Assembly (NCBI GenBank): GCA_964617665.1
Contig: CAZUAH010000335.1
Coordinates: 1-14,857 of the forward strand
Direction: 5' to 3'
Origin: JADHUC01 sp964617665
GTDB lineage: Bacteria > Planctomycetota > Planctomycetia > Pirellulales > Pirellulaceae
DNA: 14,857 nt
The notes below the pieces were generated by a model that was not told where the DNA came from, did not search any database, and was given only the letters and a program-made list of their open reading frames with translations. How positions within the stretch are numbered: position 1 is the first letter of the stretch; each line of letters begins with the position of its first letter. Below are positions 1 through 8,519 of this stretch, one piece after another. The position numbers and the translations under genes are program-made.

Positions 1-914
1 TGATCGCTTCGTGCGACCATCAACACACAACGCACATGGAGGCAGCAGCCAAGGCGGGAAAAGACGTCTATTGCGAAAAACCGTTGGGCATGTGTTTTGA
101 ACGGGTCAAGCGAGCGGTCGACGCCGTCAAGGAGGCGGACGTCGTCTGCCAGATCGGAACGCAAGTTCGCAGCTACCCGACTTCGACCGCCTGTCGCGAA
201 TTGTTCCAGAGCGGCGCGATTGGAAAGCTCTCGCGAATCGAGCAGACTCGCAACAGCACTCGGCCCTATTGGTATTCGCGTGTTAAGGACGTGAAGAAGG
301 AGGATGTGGACTGGAAGGAATTCCTAATGGACGCGCCGGATCAACCGTTCCGTGCGGACAAGTTCAGTGGCTGGTACGGCTATCGCGACTTCTCCGACGG
401 TCCCGTACCCGGTCTGGCTAGCCACTTTGTCGATTTACTACACTACATCACGGGTGCCAAGTTTCCGGAGAGCGCGACCGGACAGCATGGGACCTTCACC
501 TGGATCGACGAACACAAATTCACATGCCCTGACCAAGTGCAGGCCACCTGGATTTATCCCGAAGGCTTCATGGTCAGCTTCACGACCAACTACGGCAATA
601 GCAGCGGCAATCACATTTCCTTCCTAGGAGATAAAGGCACGTTGAGCTTGACGCCATGGACGAAACCTACGTATTCGCGCGCTGGTGGCTGCAAACCGAG
701 CGAGTTGCCAAAGGAAGAAACCCTCGTCGAACCGATCGAAACGCCGGACCATTTCCTGGATTGGCTGCAGTGTATCCGCAATCGAGGAACCTGCCGCGCG
801 CCGATCGAAGCCGGTTTGCAGCACGCCGCTGCCGTGATCATGGCTGTCAAGGCGTCGGACACCGGGCGGAGGCAGGTCTACGATCCAGAGAAGCGAGAGA
901 TCAAGGACGGCTAG
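1..914 (+). CDS. Gfo/Idh/MocA family oxidoreductase, 5' end cut by window edge
   Basis: This is the C-terminal portion of an NAD(P)-dependent dehydrogenase of the Gfo/Idh/MocA family, which typically oxidises sugars, inositols or related alcohols in the cytoplasm. The frame is open from base 3 and reads IASCDHQHTTHM before the first internal Met at 36, matching the end of a Rossmann strand (usually 'ATPDHWH'), so the real start lies upstream. Counting from that Met, the family's EKP motif is at residues 14-16 (GKDVYCEKPL) and a catalytic-type HFVDLLHY (H130, D133, H136) lies in the second domain. The C-terminus has the usual 'HFLDWLQCIRNR...API' segment. It ends in TAG 58 nt before the next gene and is probably co-transcribed with it. 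The nucleotide-binding GxGxxG is missing only because of the window edge. The substrate cannot be told from sequence. Confidence 0.93.
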   Translation, partial: IASCDHQHTTHMEAAAKAGKDVYCEKPLGMCFERVKRAVDAVKEADVVCQIGTQVRSYPTSTACRELFQSGAIGKLSRIEQTRNSTRPYWYSRVKDVKKEDVDWKEFLMDAPDQPFRADKFSGWYGYRDFSDGPVPGLASHFVDLLHYITGAKFPESATGQHGTFTWIDEHKFTCPDQVQATWIYPEGFMVSFTTNYGNSSGNHISFLGDKGTLSLTPWTKPTYSRAGGCKPSELPKEETLVEPIETPDHFLDWLQCIRNRGTCRAPIEAGLQHAAAVIMAVKASDTGRRQVYDPEKREIKDG

Positions 915-956
915 AGTCCTTTCGTCGTACCAAGCTTTTTCCCGGCAACATCAGGC

Positions 957-962
957 AAGGAG
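957..962 (+). promoter_or_regulatory. Ribosome binding site AAGGAG deciding the start at 973
   Basis: AAGGAG lies 10 nt before the ATG at 973 but only 3 nt before a competing out-of-frame ATG at 966. The spacing and the long downstream frame favour 973. Confidence 0.7.
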
Positions 963-972
963 TTAATGCGGT

Positions 973-2178
973 ATGAATTGGCGAATTACGGATCCGGCGC
1001 ACTTGCTGGGCGCAATGCGGATTTCACTACGTCAGGGAGGCGAGTACTTGGCGGGGCGAATCGACCCGAACGGACCGATCCTTCGCGAACGGTGCGTCAG
1101 CTACGTGCACAAGGCGTCTTGGGGCATGTACTGCTCGGGAGTCAACCACGACGTCATTGCCCGCCTGCTGGACTGGGCCGAAAAAGAAGCGTTGCGTGAA
1201 AACGGTGACTTCTACTTCGACGACGAGAGGCCTGAGTACAAGGACAAGCAGCGAGTCTATCGCCCGTTGACCTTTGGCAAGGTAGCCGCGTGGATTGACC
1301 ATCCGCTGATTCGCCAGCAGCTCGTGCTGGACCGTATTCTACAGTATCAGCACGCGCCGTCGGGCGGTTGCTTTCACTACATCGGCGACGATCCGGCCAA
1401 TATCGAACAGCAGGCTGCAATCGGGGTCTTGAACACAACGTTCTTCGGCCACTTGATGGTCGCTCTGGATATGCGCGACCGCGCACGTGCAGCAGGCGAT
1501 TGGGTGCGTCGTTGGGTGGATGCCAACCGCGAACCGATGGCAGCGGGGCAGTTGTTCACTCAGGTGACTCCTGATGGCGACTTGGTCACCGATGTGAACC
1601 CCGGCGAGAAGATCTCGAAAGTCGTTGATACTACGGATCCGAAGCAGGAATTCTGGCAAGAGGGCACAGGGATGGCTTACCTGGCGTTCCTGTACGACGT
1701 CATGCGCAGCGATTGGGGCGAGGCCGAAGAACAGGCACGACCGTACCTGGACGCGGCCCTTGCGCTACTGGAATTCGAATCCAGAATGCCATTAGACACT
1801 TTCCTGTGGCCGTCGAAGTGCAAGGTCGGCTGGGGCGCCGGTGAACTGCTGCGGATCCTGGTCAAGTACGCTCCGGACGACACTGAAACGATCGAGCGAG
1901 CCTATCGCGTGGCCGAACGAGTCGCGGTGTTCACGTTCATGGACAACCAACTGCCGCAGGGTGGATGGTCGCAAATGCACTACCCGCTGAGCGAACTGAT
2001 ACCCGAAATCGCGTTCAGCTACAAACCGCTGAAGAACACGGTGCGTGTGCCGCCAGAGCGTATCGAGGATTCCAATACCATCTTTCTGCCGCCCGAAGAG
2101 ATCACCGGCGAGTTCCTTGGCGAACTGAAGGCGATCGAACAAGGCGTCGCGGCATGGTTGGAGGGAACGCAGGGGTAG
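973..2178 (+). CDS. Uncharacterised 401-residue protein, possibly an alpha/alpha-toroid enzyme
   Basis: I do not recognise this family. The protein (about 401 residues) has no signal peptide or membrane segment and appears soluble and largely helical. Repeated helix-rich stretches with aromatic and Gly turns (for example FWQEGTGMAYLAFLYDV near residues 228-244, WGAGELLRILVKYAP, LPQGGWSQMHYPLSE) recall six-hairpin (alpha/alpha) toroids such as glycosidases, lyases or terpenoid cyclases. That is a resemblance in style, not a proven match. A clear AAGGAG precedes the ATG. It follows the Gfo/Idh/MocA gene by 58 nt on the same strand, so a shared carbohydrate-related pathway is likely. The gene ends in TAG and faces the giant gene convergently. 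Confidence 0.85.
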   Translation: MNWRITDPAHLLGAMRISLRQGGEYLAGRIDPNGPILRERCVSYVHKASWGMYCSGVNHDVIARLLDWAEKEALRENGDFYFDDERPEYKDKQRVYRPLTFGKVAAWIDHPLIRQQLVLDRILQYQHAPSGGCFHYIGDDPANIEQQAAIGVLNTTFFGHLMVALDMRDRARAAGDWVRRWVDANREPMAAGQLFTQVTPDGDLVTDVNPGEKISKVVDTTDPKQEFWQEGTGMAYLAFLYDVMRSDWGEAEEQARPYLDAALALLEFESRMPLDTFLWPSKCKVGWGAGELLRILVKYAPDDTETIERAYRVAERVAVFTFMDNQLPQGGWSQMHYPLSELIPEIAFSYKPLKNTVRVPPERIEDSNTIFLPPEEITGEFLGELKAIEQGVAAWLEGTQG

Positions 2179-2213
2179 GACCGTTCTCCAGATCCGTCGC
2201 AAAAGCCGCCTGC

Positions 2214-2232
2214 ATCGCGCGCTCGTCGCGAT
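2214..2232. terminator. Hairpin between convergent genes, candidate bidirectional terminator
   Basis: A perfect 6-bp inverted repeat, ATCGCG at 2214-2219 and CGCGAT at 2227-2232 with a 7-nt loop, lies in the 73-nt gap between the converging genes ending at 2178 and 2252. There is no real T-tract on either strand, so intrinsic termination is uncertain. Confidence 0.35.
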
Positions 2233-2251
2233 TGTTCGGCTAGAGTGAGCT

Positions 2252-5200
2252 TCAGTCTATCCGCCAGTAGCGACTTACGTCCGGGACGATATCTTCCAGA
2301 ATGGAGTCCAAAGAACTGTCGTCCAGAGACGCTAGGTCCGGCGTGTTCGCATTGGTGCGAGACGGTCGCGTTAATTCCGCGCCCTGCTGTTGATCACGCA
2401 GATCGACCGTACGGGGACGAGCGTCGGGCTGTCTTGGCCTGGACGAGGTGGAATCACCAACAGAGTCGACCGTAACGCTCTGACTCGGCATCGACTGGAC
2501 GTCGTATAGTTCAAGATCAGGCACCGTTGCGATCTCATCGCTATGCATCAAGCCATCGATTGGTAGTTCGGATAGGTTCAGGCCGGAGTCTCGGCCCGCG
2601 GACTCGCCTTCTGGGCCGCCTCTTGCTTGCGCGTTGATGTGGGTGATCACCGCCAAGATGTCCAGCGTTGTCAACAAATAGTCGGGCTCAACATCGGGAT
2701 AGGGCGGCAAAGTGTCCGAGCCTTGCATTGTCCCGGGCAGTACCCGACGTTGTGCTATGATGTCGGTGATCAGAGTCAAAACGTCCAGCGTCGTTACGAG
2801 CGTGTCGCCGTTCACGTCTTCCGGCAAAACGGGGTTCTGCCAAAGGAAACCGGTTCCGCCCGGCGCCCCGGGGTCTACGATGATGCCGTTTTCGGTCAGA
2901 TCGTCATCACCCCGCGCCCCGTCCACGAAATACAGCTCGATACGGTCCGCGAAAACCTTGGCACCCGTCTGACCATCGAACATGAATGGATACCAATGAT
3001 CGTTCGTGTTGCCAAGCGTCGGACCATACTTGTAGTACACATTCACGACCGCCCCCGACGCTGGATACACCGTGACAACCACCGACCCACCGACATCGAC
3101 GCCAGTGACGGTGTAATCGCAGAATCCTATAGGAAACTCCACCCCATCCGGAGCGTTGCCGGGTGACGGGTTGTCAATTGCAGCGACGCCGACCAACGTC
3201 GTCCCGGCCGGCGTTGCCAGAGTAACGTAAGTACCATCCACGGTATTGGGAAACGACGCAACTTCTGGCTGCTGGCTATCCGCAGTCCCGTCGTCGTTGC
3301 CGTCGCCACCGTTGGGCGCGCCGTCTTCCGTGTCGTTGCTCACACCGTCCTGGTCTTGGTCCGCAGCATAAGTCAACGAAAACTGCGCGGCTGCGACATT
3401 CGCGTTGCCCGCTTGATCATCGGCCACATTGGCGGCCACGTCGACAGTGACTTGGCCAGCGGCCGTGACATCGATCGTGGCCGTGAAATTGCCATTGCCG
3501 TTGTCCGTTACGTTCGTGACCGAGCCGTTAACGACGGTGATATCGCCTTGCACGAAGCCAATGACCGTCTCTCCAAAGTCGATCGTGACATCAAACGGAT
3601 CGCTGCCCGTCGGGCTGGCTGGACCGGCAATCGTCGGCGTGGGTGCCGTGTTATCCACGTTGAACGTGGAGCTAGGCCCAGCCGACGCCGCCGTGTTGCC
3701 CGCCGTGTCGCTGGCCGTCCCGGCCGCAAGCGTGACACCCAACGTGCCATCGCCCGTGATGCTGCTGATCGTGACCGTCCGCGTGAGGCCCGAACCGCTC
3801 ACCGCCACCGTGCCGTCGGCCGAGCCCGTCTTGTCGAGCGTCACGTCGCCGTCGGCCAGCATAATCGTATTCGCCCCCACGTACGTGACCGTGTACGTCA
3901 CCGGACCGCCCGTCGTGTCCGAAACCGAGGGCGCGCCGATCGTCAGCGTGGGCGCCGTGTTGTCCACGTTGAACGTGGTGCTGGGGCCGGCGCCGGCCGC
4001 CGTGTTGCCCGCCGTGTCGCTGGCCGTCCCGGCCGCAAGCGAAATACCCAACGTGCCATCGCCCGTGATGCTGCTGACCGTGACCGTGCGCGTGAGCCCC
4101 GAGCCGCTCACCGCCACCGTGCCGTCGGCCATACCCGTCTTGTCGAGCGTCACGTCGCCGTCGGCCAGCGTAATCGTATCCGCCCCCACGTAAGTGACCG
4201 TGTAAGTCACCGGACCGCCCGTCGTGTCCGCGGCCGAAGGCGCGCCGATCGTGAGCGTAGGCGCCGCCTGATCGCTAGTAATCGAGAACTGGGTGGCCGC
4301 CGCGTTCGTGTTGCCCGCCGCGTCGGTGGCCACGCTGGCGCCGATGTCCACCGTCACCGCCCCGTCGGACGCGGGCGACACGTCAAACGTGAAGGTCTGG
4401 TTGTCCGAGGTAGCGAAGTTGCCCGCCGAGCCGTTCACCACCGTCACGTCGCCCAACACGAAACCACTGACCGCTTCTCCAAAGTCCACCGAAAAGTTGA
4501 TCGGATCCGCATTCGTGGGACTCGTCTGAGTGGCCGTAATCGCTGGCGCGGGCGAGGTCTGATCGCTGGTGATCAAAAACTGACCGGCCGCCGTGTTGTC
4601 GTTGCCTGCCAAGTCCGCAGCCACGCTGGCCGCGATGTCCACGGTCACCGCACCGTCGGCCGCGGGCGAAACGTCGAACGTGAACGTCTGGTTGTCCGAC
4701 GTGGCGAAGTTGCTGGCCGTGCCGTTCCCCACCGTCACGTCGCCGATGACGAAGTCGTTGACCGCTTCGTCGAAGTCCACCGAGAAGTTGATCGGGTCGG
4801 CGTTCGTGGGACTCGTCTGCGTGGCCGTGATGACCGGCGTGGGCCCCGTCGTATCATAGGTGAACGTGGCCGTGGCCGTGTTTTCCTCGTTCCCCGCCGT
4901 GTCAGTCGCATGGGCCCTTACCGTGTAGTCGCCATCCGCTGGGAAGTTGCTGTCCGCGAACGACCGCGACCACGATGTAGTCCCGGTTGCCGCCAGCGGC
5001 ACTTCGGTATCGCTGTCAAAGGCGTTTGTTCCGCTAAAGTACTGGCCCGTGGAATTCTGCTGGATGCTCACTTCCACGGTGGCTACGGAGGCGCCGCCCG
5101 TGTCCGAGGCCGTCCCCGTGATGCTGTCCGTCCAGCCGGCGTCGTTGTAGGACTGTCCGTTGGCAGGGAACGTTAACGTCGTACTCGGCGCAGTGTTATC

Positions 5201-8200
5201 GATCGTGTAAGTCTCGTCGGCAGTCGGCGTCTGATTCAATGCGTTGCCCGCCAAATCCGCAATGTCCGTGTCGGTGGCAATGTCCAGGCCCAGCGTGCCG
5301 TCTCCCGCCACGTTGCTAACCGTCACTTGGTACGTCGATGCATCGGTGTCCCCCGCGTCCGTCACGTCCCCGGAGGCCAAGGCGTCCGTCGTCACGCCGG
5401 ATCGGTCAAGGACGAAATCGCTGAAATTGACGTTCTCGACACCTTTGCTGAACGTGACATCGAATACCACGGTATCAACATTCGTCGGGTTCGGGCCAGC
5501 GCGTGTGATCGCCACCGTGGGCGGCGAATCGTTGTCAGTAATGCTGGCAGCCAAGAGGACGTTGCCGTGGTAGTTGGGATCAATGCTGACGGCCCCGTGG
5601 ATGATCTGGTCCGTGTGCGCACCTTCCACCACATCGTCATCGACCGCATTGACATGGACGCGCTGTGGCGTACTCCAATTCGCTGACGTAAATCTCAGTT
5701 CGTTGTCCGCATCGTCATCCACTGCCGAGATTTGTCCATCAGAGTTGCCAAGGAAAATTGACACGTCCGCCGACGGTTGGCTCCTTAGCGCCACCCAGTA
5801 CGTTGCTTCTGTTCCCCCTTCGGCAACGTTGACCGAGGTAATGACGTTCTGCCCCTGTTGGTCTGAAGTAATCCTCAAACCGGCCGAGTCGTTGTCCGTG
5901 ATCGCGGCAGTCACATTGTCGATCGACAGTGTTGTCGGATACATCGAATCGTTCACCGGGGCCGTAACAGCGTGCGTGATCGTGCCCGTATGGGGGCCTT
6001 CGTCCACGACGTCGTCCACTGCCCGCAGCGTGATCGCCTGGGCATTGGTCGAATTGAACGTCAGGTCGAGGCTCGAGGAGAAATCAGTGCCGTCGATGCT
6101 TACCTGCGTCTGGGAATCGGCCGTGACCGTGATATGCACCGCTCCTGACGGCGGGGTCGCCAGGGCAATCTCATATGTGTCGGTGCCACCTGCTTCGGAG
6201 AGATCGGTACTGCCGTCCGACTCGGTGATCACCACAGCTCCGATGTCGTTGTCCGAAACATTGACTGGAAAGTTGCTCTGGCCCAGGGTCAGCACGTTGA
6301 AAATGTCGGTAAAATCGTACACCGTATGGACAATTTGCGTCTGGTGGGGGCCTTCGGGCAACGCATCGTCCACACCCGCAACTTCCACTGCCTGAGGCAC
6401 GTTCCAGTTGCTGTCGGTAAACTCAACCGCGTCAGTGAGTAGGCCGTCATTGTGGGTAGGACTTACCTGGGACATCGAATCCTTGAGTTCGACGTAGATG
6501 ACAGAACCGGGGGACGGCTCAGTGCTGAGCGCAACCCAGTATGTGGCGGTCCCGCCTTCGGCGACGTCGATCGAGTCAATAACGGTCTGCCCTGCTTGGT
6601 CCTCGGTGATTGTGATTAGGTGAAGGTCATCGTCGGTCACATTGACCGTAAGGTCGGGCACGGTCAGGTTCGTGTAGTCGCCGTCCGTGCTAGTGATTGT
6701 GTGAGTGATGACGCCGGTGTGATTGCCCTCGGCCACATCGTCGTCATTCGCCGTGACCCGGACGACCTGAGGCATGCTCCAATTTGTGGAATCGAAAACC
6801 AACTGGTTGCTCTGGCTCGGGTCGCCCTTGACCGCAGTCACTTGCCCGTCGGTGTTTCCCAGCGTGACGGTGACGTTGGCCGTCGGCTCGCTGGTCAGGA
6901 CCACGCTGTACGTATCGTCGGCGCCGCCTTCTGCCACGTCGATGGATCGCGCACCCCGAATCCGGATGCCGGGGCCGGGGTCAATCACCTCGTCGACGCC
7001 GGCATTCAGATCCAAATAGATGGTCCCCGAGCCGTTGTCCATGTCCCGGAAGTCCAAGTGAACCTTGTCGATGTACCCGTCGGGCTGGCCGGGGTAGAAG
7101 AACGCATGGAACCAGCCGCTGGTGAGCAGGTCCGAGCCGAATACGCCTTCGATGTCGGGGTGGATGTCGAGCACCAGCCACTGCAGGTCAGTCCAGACTA
7201 ACTCCAACTCCTCGCCGGTGGAATCTTTCGTGACCGGAACACGGACCTCATCGATTTCGAACACGGGGGCGTTGACCACGCCGCCGACACCCCCGACCTG
7301 CTGATGAGTGACGAACGAATCGTCGTCCTCGTTCAGTTCGCCATCGCCGTTGCTGTCCAGACCAATGTCGATCGCCAATGTCGGCGAGATCAGGCTTATC
7401 TGGGCACCGGTATCGAAAAGGAAGTTTCCCTCCTGCCCGACACCATGATGCGTCGGTATGACAGTCAGGAAGGGCACGTCCGCCCAGACGGGCAGGGGAT
7501 CCGTATCCTCGACCGACCCTGCAGCTGGGTCAAACGAAGGATCGTTGTCAACTTGGATCTTGTAGCGATGGCTCTCGGCAGGCGGCACTCCTTCGCTGGG
7601 CACGTCATCGGCAAACGCCACCTTCATGTAGAGGTCTTCCAGCCCGGTGCCTCCGCCCGACCAGCCGGTCATGTCGAACGACGTCACGCGATTCACCATC
7701 GCCGGCATTCCGACGATTCCCCAGGGACCGAAGATACTGAAATCTTTGTCGGGATCGGAGAGGATTCGGGTGTCCAGGAGCGTGTTACGCTCTCCACTGG
7801 TACCGGCAAAATCCATACGGTAGGCGGCGGAGAGATCCATTTCATGTACGCCGCCTACGCCTAACTCGTGGTACTTGTATTCGGTCTCGTATGCGAGCGG
7901 GGGCCCTTCCATATCAGCCACAGCGGTTGCCATCGCCAACACACTATTGGCGCCGGTATCGAGCAGAAACGTATTGAAAACGCTCGGCCCAACACTCTCC
8001 CACTGTTCCACATTGGGGTCCGGGTTCACATCCTTGATCAACTCCATCGCCACGCGGGGTTGATCTAGCGCGATGTTGTCCGAGGCTCCCAACTCGATGA
8101 GGCCCGCAAGCAGGGTGCGCACTTCGAGTTGCTCAAGGAGAAGATGGCGGAAACGACGGGGCGGGGCCGATCGGCGTCTGTTGCGTAGCGAGGGCTTCAT
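2252..8200 (-). CDS. Giant surface protein: aspartic-protease-like, Calx-beta, Ig-like, choice-of-anchor U and dockerin-like modules
   Basis: This 1982-residue protein is probably exported or cell-surface. Residues 17-33 (RHLLLEQLEVRTLLAG) match the planctomycete LExRxLL sorting motif; no ordinary signal peptide is seen. Residues about 50-400 form a two-lobed aspartic-protease-like domain with DTGA at 81-84 and 263-266, and the matching hydrophobic-Gly motifs GIVGM (161-165) and GVFGSDLL (352-359). Four Calx-beta-like repeats follow (about 410-525, 526-652, 653-771, 772-891), each ending DDD or DND. Ig-like repeats run from 892 to about 1613. Next come a DQDQDGVSND Ca-binding linker (about 1614-1643), a choice-of-anchor-U-like domain (about 1644-1780) and a dockerin-like pair of loops (1788-1858). 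The last 120 residues, ending in SRYWRID, are unrecognised. An AGGGAG lies 7 nt before the ATG. The role is inferred to be Ca-dependent adhesion or matrix assembly with a proteolytic or self-processing head. Confidence 0.93.
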   Translation of the reverse strand: MKPSLRNRRRSAPPRRFRHLLLEQLEVRTLLAGLIELGASDNIALDQPRVAMELIKDVNPDPNVEQWESVGPSVFNTFLLDTGANSVLAMATAVADMEGPPLAYETEYKYHELGVGGVHEMDLSAAYRMDFAGTSGERNTLLDTRILSDPDKDFSIFGPWGIVGMPAMVNRVTSFDMTGWSGGGTGLEDLYMKVAFADDVPSEGVPPAESHRYKIQVDNDPSFDPAAGSVEDTDPLPVWADVPFLTVIPTHHGVGQEGNFLFDTGAQISLISPTLAIDIGLDSNGDGELNEDDDSFVTHQQVGGVGGVVNAPVFEIDEVRVPVTKDSTGEELELVWTDLQWLVLDIHPDIEGVFGSDLLTSGWFHAFFYPGQPDGYIDKVHLDFRDMDNGSGTIYLDLNAGVDEVIDPGPGIRIRGARSIDVAEGGADDTYSVVLTSEPTANVTVTLGNTDGQVTAVKGDPSQSNQLVFDSTNWSMPQVVRVTANDDDVAEGNHTGVITHTITSTDGDYTNLTVPDLTVNVTDDDLHLITITEDQAGQTVIDSIDVAEGGTATYWVALSTEPSPGSVIYVELKDSMSQVSPTHNDGLLTDAVEFTDSNWNVPQAVEVAGVDDALPEGPHQTQIVHTVYDFTDIFNVLTLGQSNFPVNVSDNDIGAVVITESDGSTDLSEAGGTDTYEIALATPPSGAVHITVTADSQTQVSIDGTDFSSSLDLTFNSTNAQAITLRAVDDVVDEGPHTGTITHAVTAPVNDSMYPTTLSIDNVTAAITDNDSAGLRITSDQQGQNVITSVNVAEGGTEATYWVALRSQPSADVSIFLGNSDGQISAVDDDADNELRFTSANWSTPQRVHVNAVDDDVVEGAHTDQIIHGAVSIDPNYHGNVLLAASITDNDSPPTVAITRAGPNPTNVDTVVFDVTFSKGVENVNFSDFVLDRSGVTTDALASGDVTDAGDTDASTYQVTVSNVAGDGTLGLDIATDTDIADLAGNALNQTPTADETYTIDNTAPSTTLTFPANGQSYNDAGWTDSITGTASDTGGASVATVEVSIQQNSTGQYFSGTNAFDSDTEVPLAATGTTSWSRSFADSNFPADGDYTVRAHATDTAGNEENTATATFTYDTTGPTPVITATQTSPTNADPINFSVDFDEAVNDFVIGDVTVGNGTASNFATSDNQTFTFDVSPAADGAVTVDIAASVAADLAGNDNTAAGQFLITSDQTSPAPAITATQTSPTNADPINFSVDFGEAVSGFVLGDVTVVNGSAGNFATSDNQTFTFDVSPASDGAVTVDIGASVATDAAGNTNAAATQFSITSDQAAPTLTIGAPSAADTTGGPVTYTVTYVGADTITLADGDVTLDKTGMADGTVAVSGSGLTRTVTVSSITGDGTLGISLAAGTASDTAGNTAAGAGPSTTFNVDNTAPTLTIGAPSVSDTTGGPVTYTVTYVGANTIMLADGDVTLDKTGSADGTVAVSGSGLTRTVTISSITGDGTLGVTLAAGTASDTAGNTAASAGPSSTFNVDNTAPTPTIAGPASPTGSDPFDVTIDFGETVIGFVQGDITVVNGSVTNVTDNGNGNFTATIDVTAAGQVTVDVAANVADDQAGNANVAAAQFSLTYAADQDQDGVSNDTEDGAPNGGDGNDDGTADSQQPEVASFPNTVDGTYVTLATPAGTTLVGVAAIDNPSPGNAPDGVEFPIGFCDYTVTGVDVGGSVVVTVYPASGAVVNVYYKYGPTLGNTNDHWYPFMFDGQTGAKVFADRIELYFVDGARGDDDLTENGIIVDPGAPGGTGFLWQNPVLPEDVNGDTLVTTLDVLTLITDIIAQRRVLPGTMQGSDTLPPYPDVEPDYLLTTLDILAVITHINAQARGGPEGESAGRDSGLNLSELPIDGLMHSDEIATVPDLELYDVQSMPSQSVTVDSVGDSTSSRPRQPDARPRTVDLRDQQQGAELTRPSRTNANTPDLASLDDSSLDSILEDIVPDVSRYWRID
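3647..4264 (-). repeat. Two tandem 309-bp repeat units coding near-identical Ig-like domains
   Basis: Residues 1313-1415 and 1416-1518 of the giant protein are two 103-residue units (DNA 3956-4264 and 3647-3955). By hand they differ at 10 of 103 residues. The DNA is also highly similar, with CACGTTGAACGTGG recurring exactly 309 bp apart at 3656 and 3965. This indicates recent tandem duplication or ongoing gene conversion. Confidence 0.9.
4265..4831 (-). repeat. Tandem 291-bp repeat pair coding Ig-like domains
   Basis: The 97-residue units beginning ITATQTSPTNADPINFSVDF occur at residues 1124 and 1221. They share most residues, including FATSDNQTFTFDVSPA and DGAVTVDI. A more diverged relative follows the 309-bp pair at residues 1519-1613, so the two repeat families are interleaved. 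Confidence 0.85.
5528..6973 (-). repeat. Four Calx-beta-like repeats (about 116-127 residues each)
   Basis: Residues about 410-891 hold four units. Shared features are 'DVAEGG(T)..TYWVALxxxP', 'F(D/T)SxNWxxPQxVxVxxVDDDxxEGxHT' and a terminal (V/I)(T/S)D(D/N)D. Calx-beta domains bind calcium through such acidic ends. Protein similarity is moderate and the DNA copies are diverged, so this is an older expansion than the Ig-like pairs. Confidence 0.85.
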
Positions 8201-8519
8201 TTTGCCACTCCCTCTGTTCCGAGGAGGAAATGAGAAGAGATATCCCTGGCTGACCGCAAGAATCGAATTCGCAAGAGGTGTCGTAAGCTAGTCGCAGCAG
8301 TGGGAGCCTAATCCCACAGTGAGTCAGCCACGGTCAATCCACCAGTGTGCAACATCGCTCCAATCGGCACAACCAGCCGAATGGGGCATGTAAGTCTGCG
8401 GCGGGGACTGAGCATACACGAAAGAAACTAGGCCTGGTGGGTGGAGTTGTGTGATGAGCCGCCGTCCTCGCACCCCCATCTAAACCTGCCCCCCCAGCGA
8501 AATAGCGGGCGGTGCGTTG
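8201..8519. other. 319-nt non-coding gap upstream of the giant gene
   Basis: No gene is supported here. On the minus strand a TTGACC (8332-8337) sits 18 nt before GATTAG (8308-8313), a weak sigma-70-like candidate for the giant gene. The -10 half overlaps a 6-bp hairpin (GTGGGA 8300-8305, TCCCAC 8312-8317). Next to the dehydrogenase remnant a C-run followed by AGCGAAATAGCGGG is seen, with no clear terminator. Confidence 0.35.

Noticed and set aside
3647..4831. CRISPR or other regularly spaced array
   Set aside because: The period is about 300 bp, in frame, without spacers. It is protein-domain duplication.
3356..5176. 606-residue + strand open frame, and several shorter ones, opposite the giant gene
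   Set aside because: The translation is Arg/Val/His-rich low complexity that mirrors the repeat period of the minus-strand gene. The minus frame has clear domains, so this is a codon-bias shadow.
8490..8505. CCCCCAGCGAAATAGC as the partner of the IS end at 8711
   Set aside because: Only CCCCCAGCG is shared and it lies in the same orientation beyond the dehydrogenase stop, so chance C-rich similarity is likelier.
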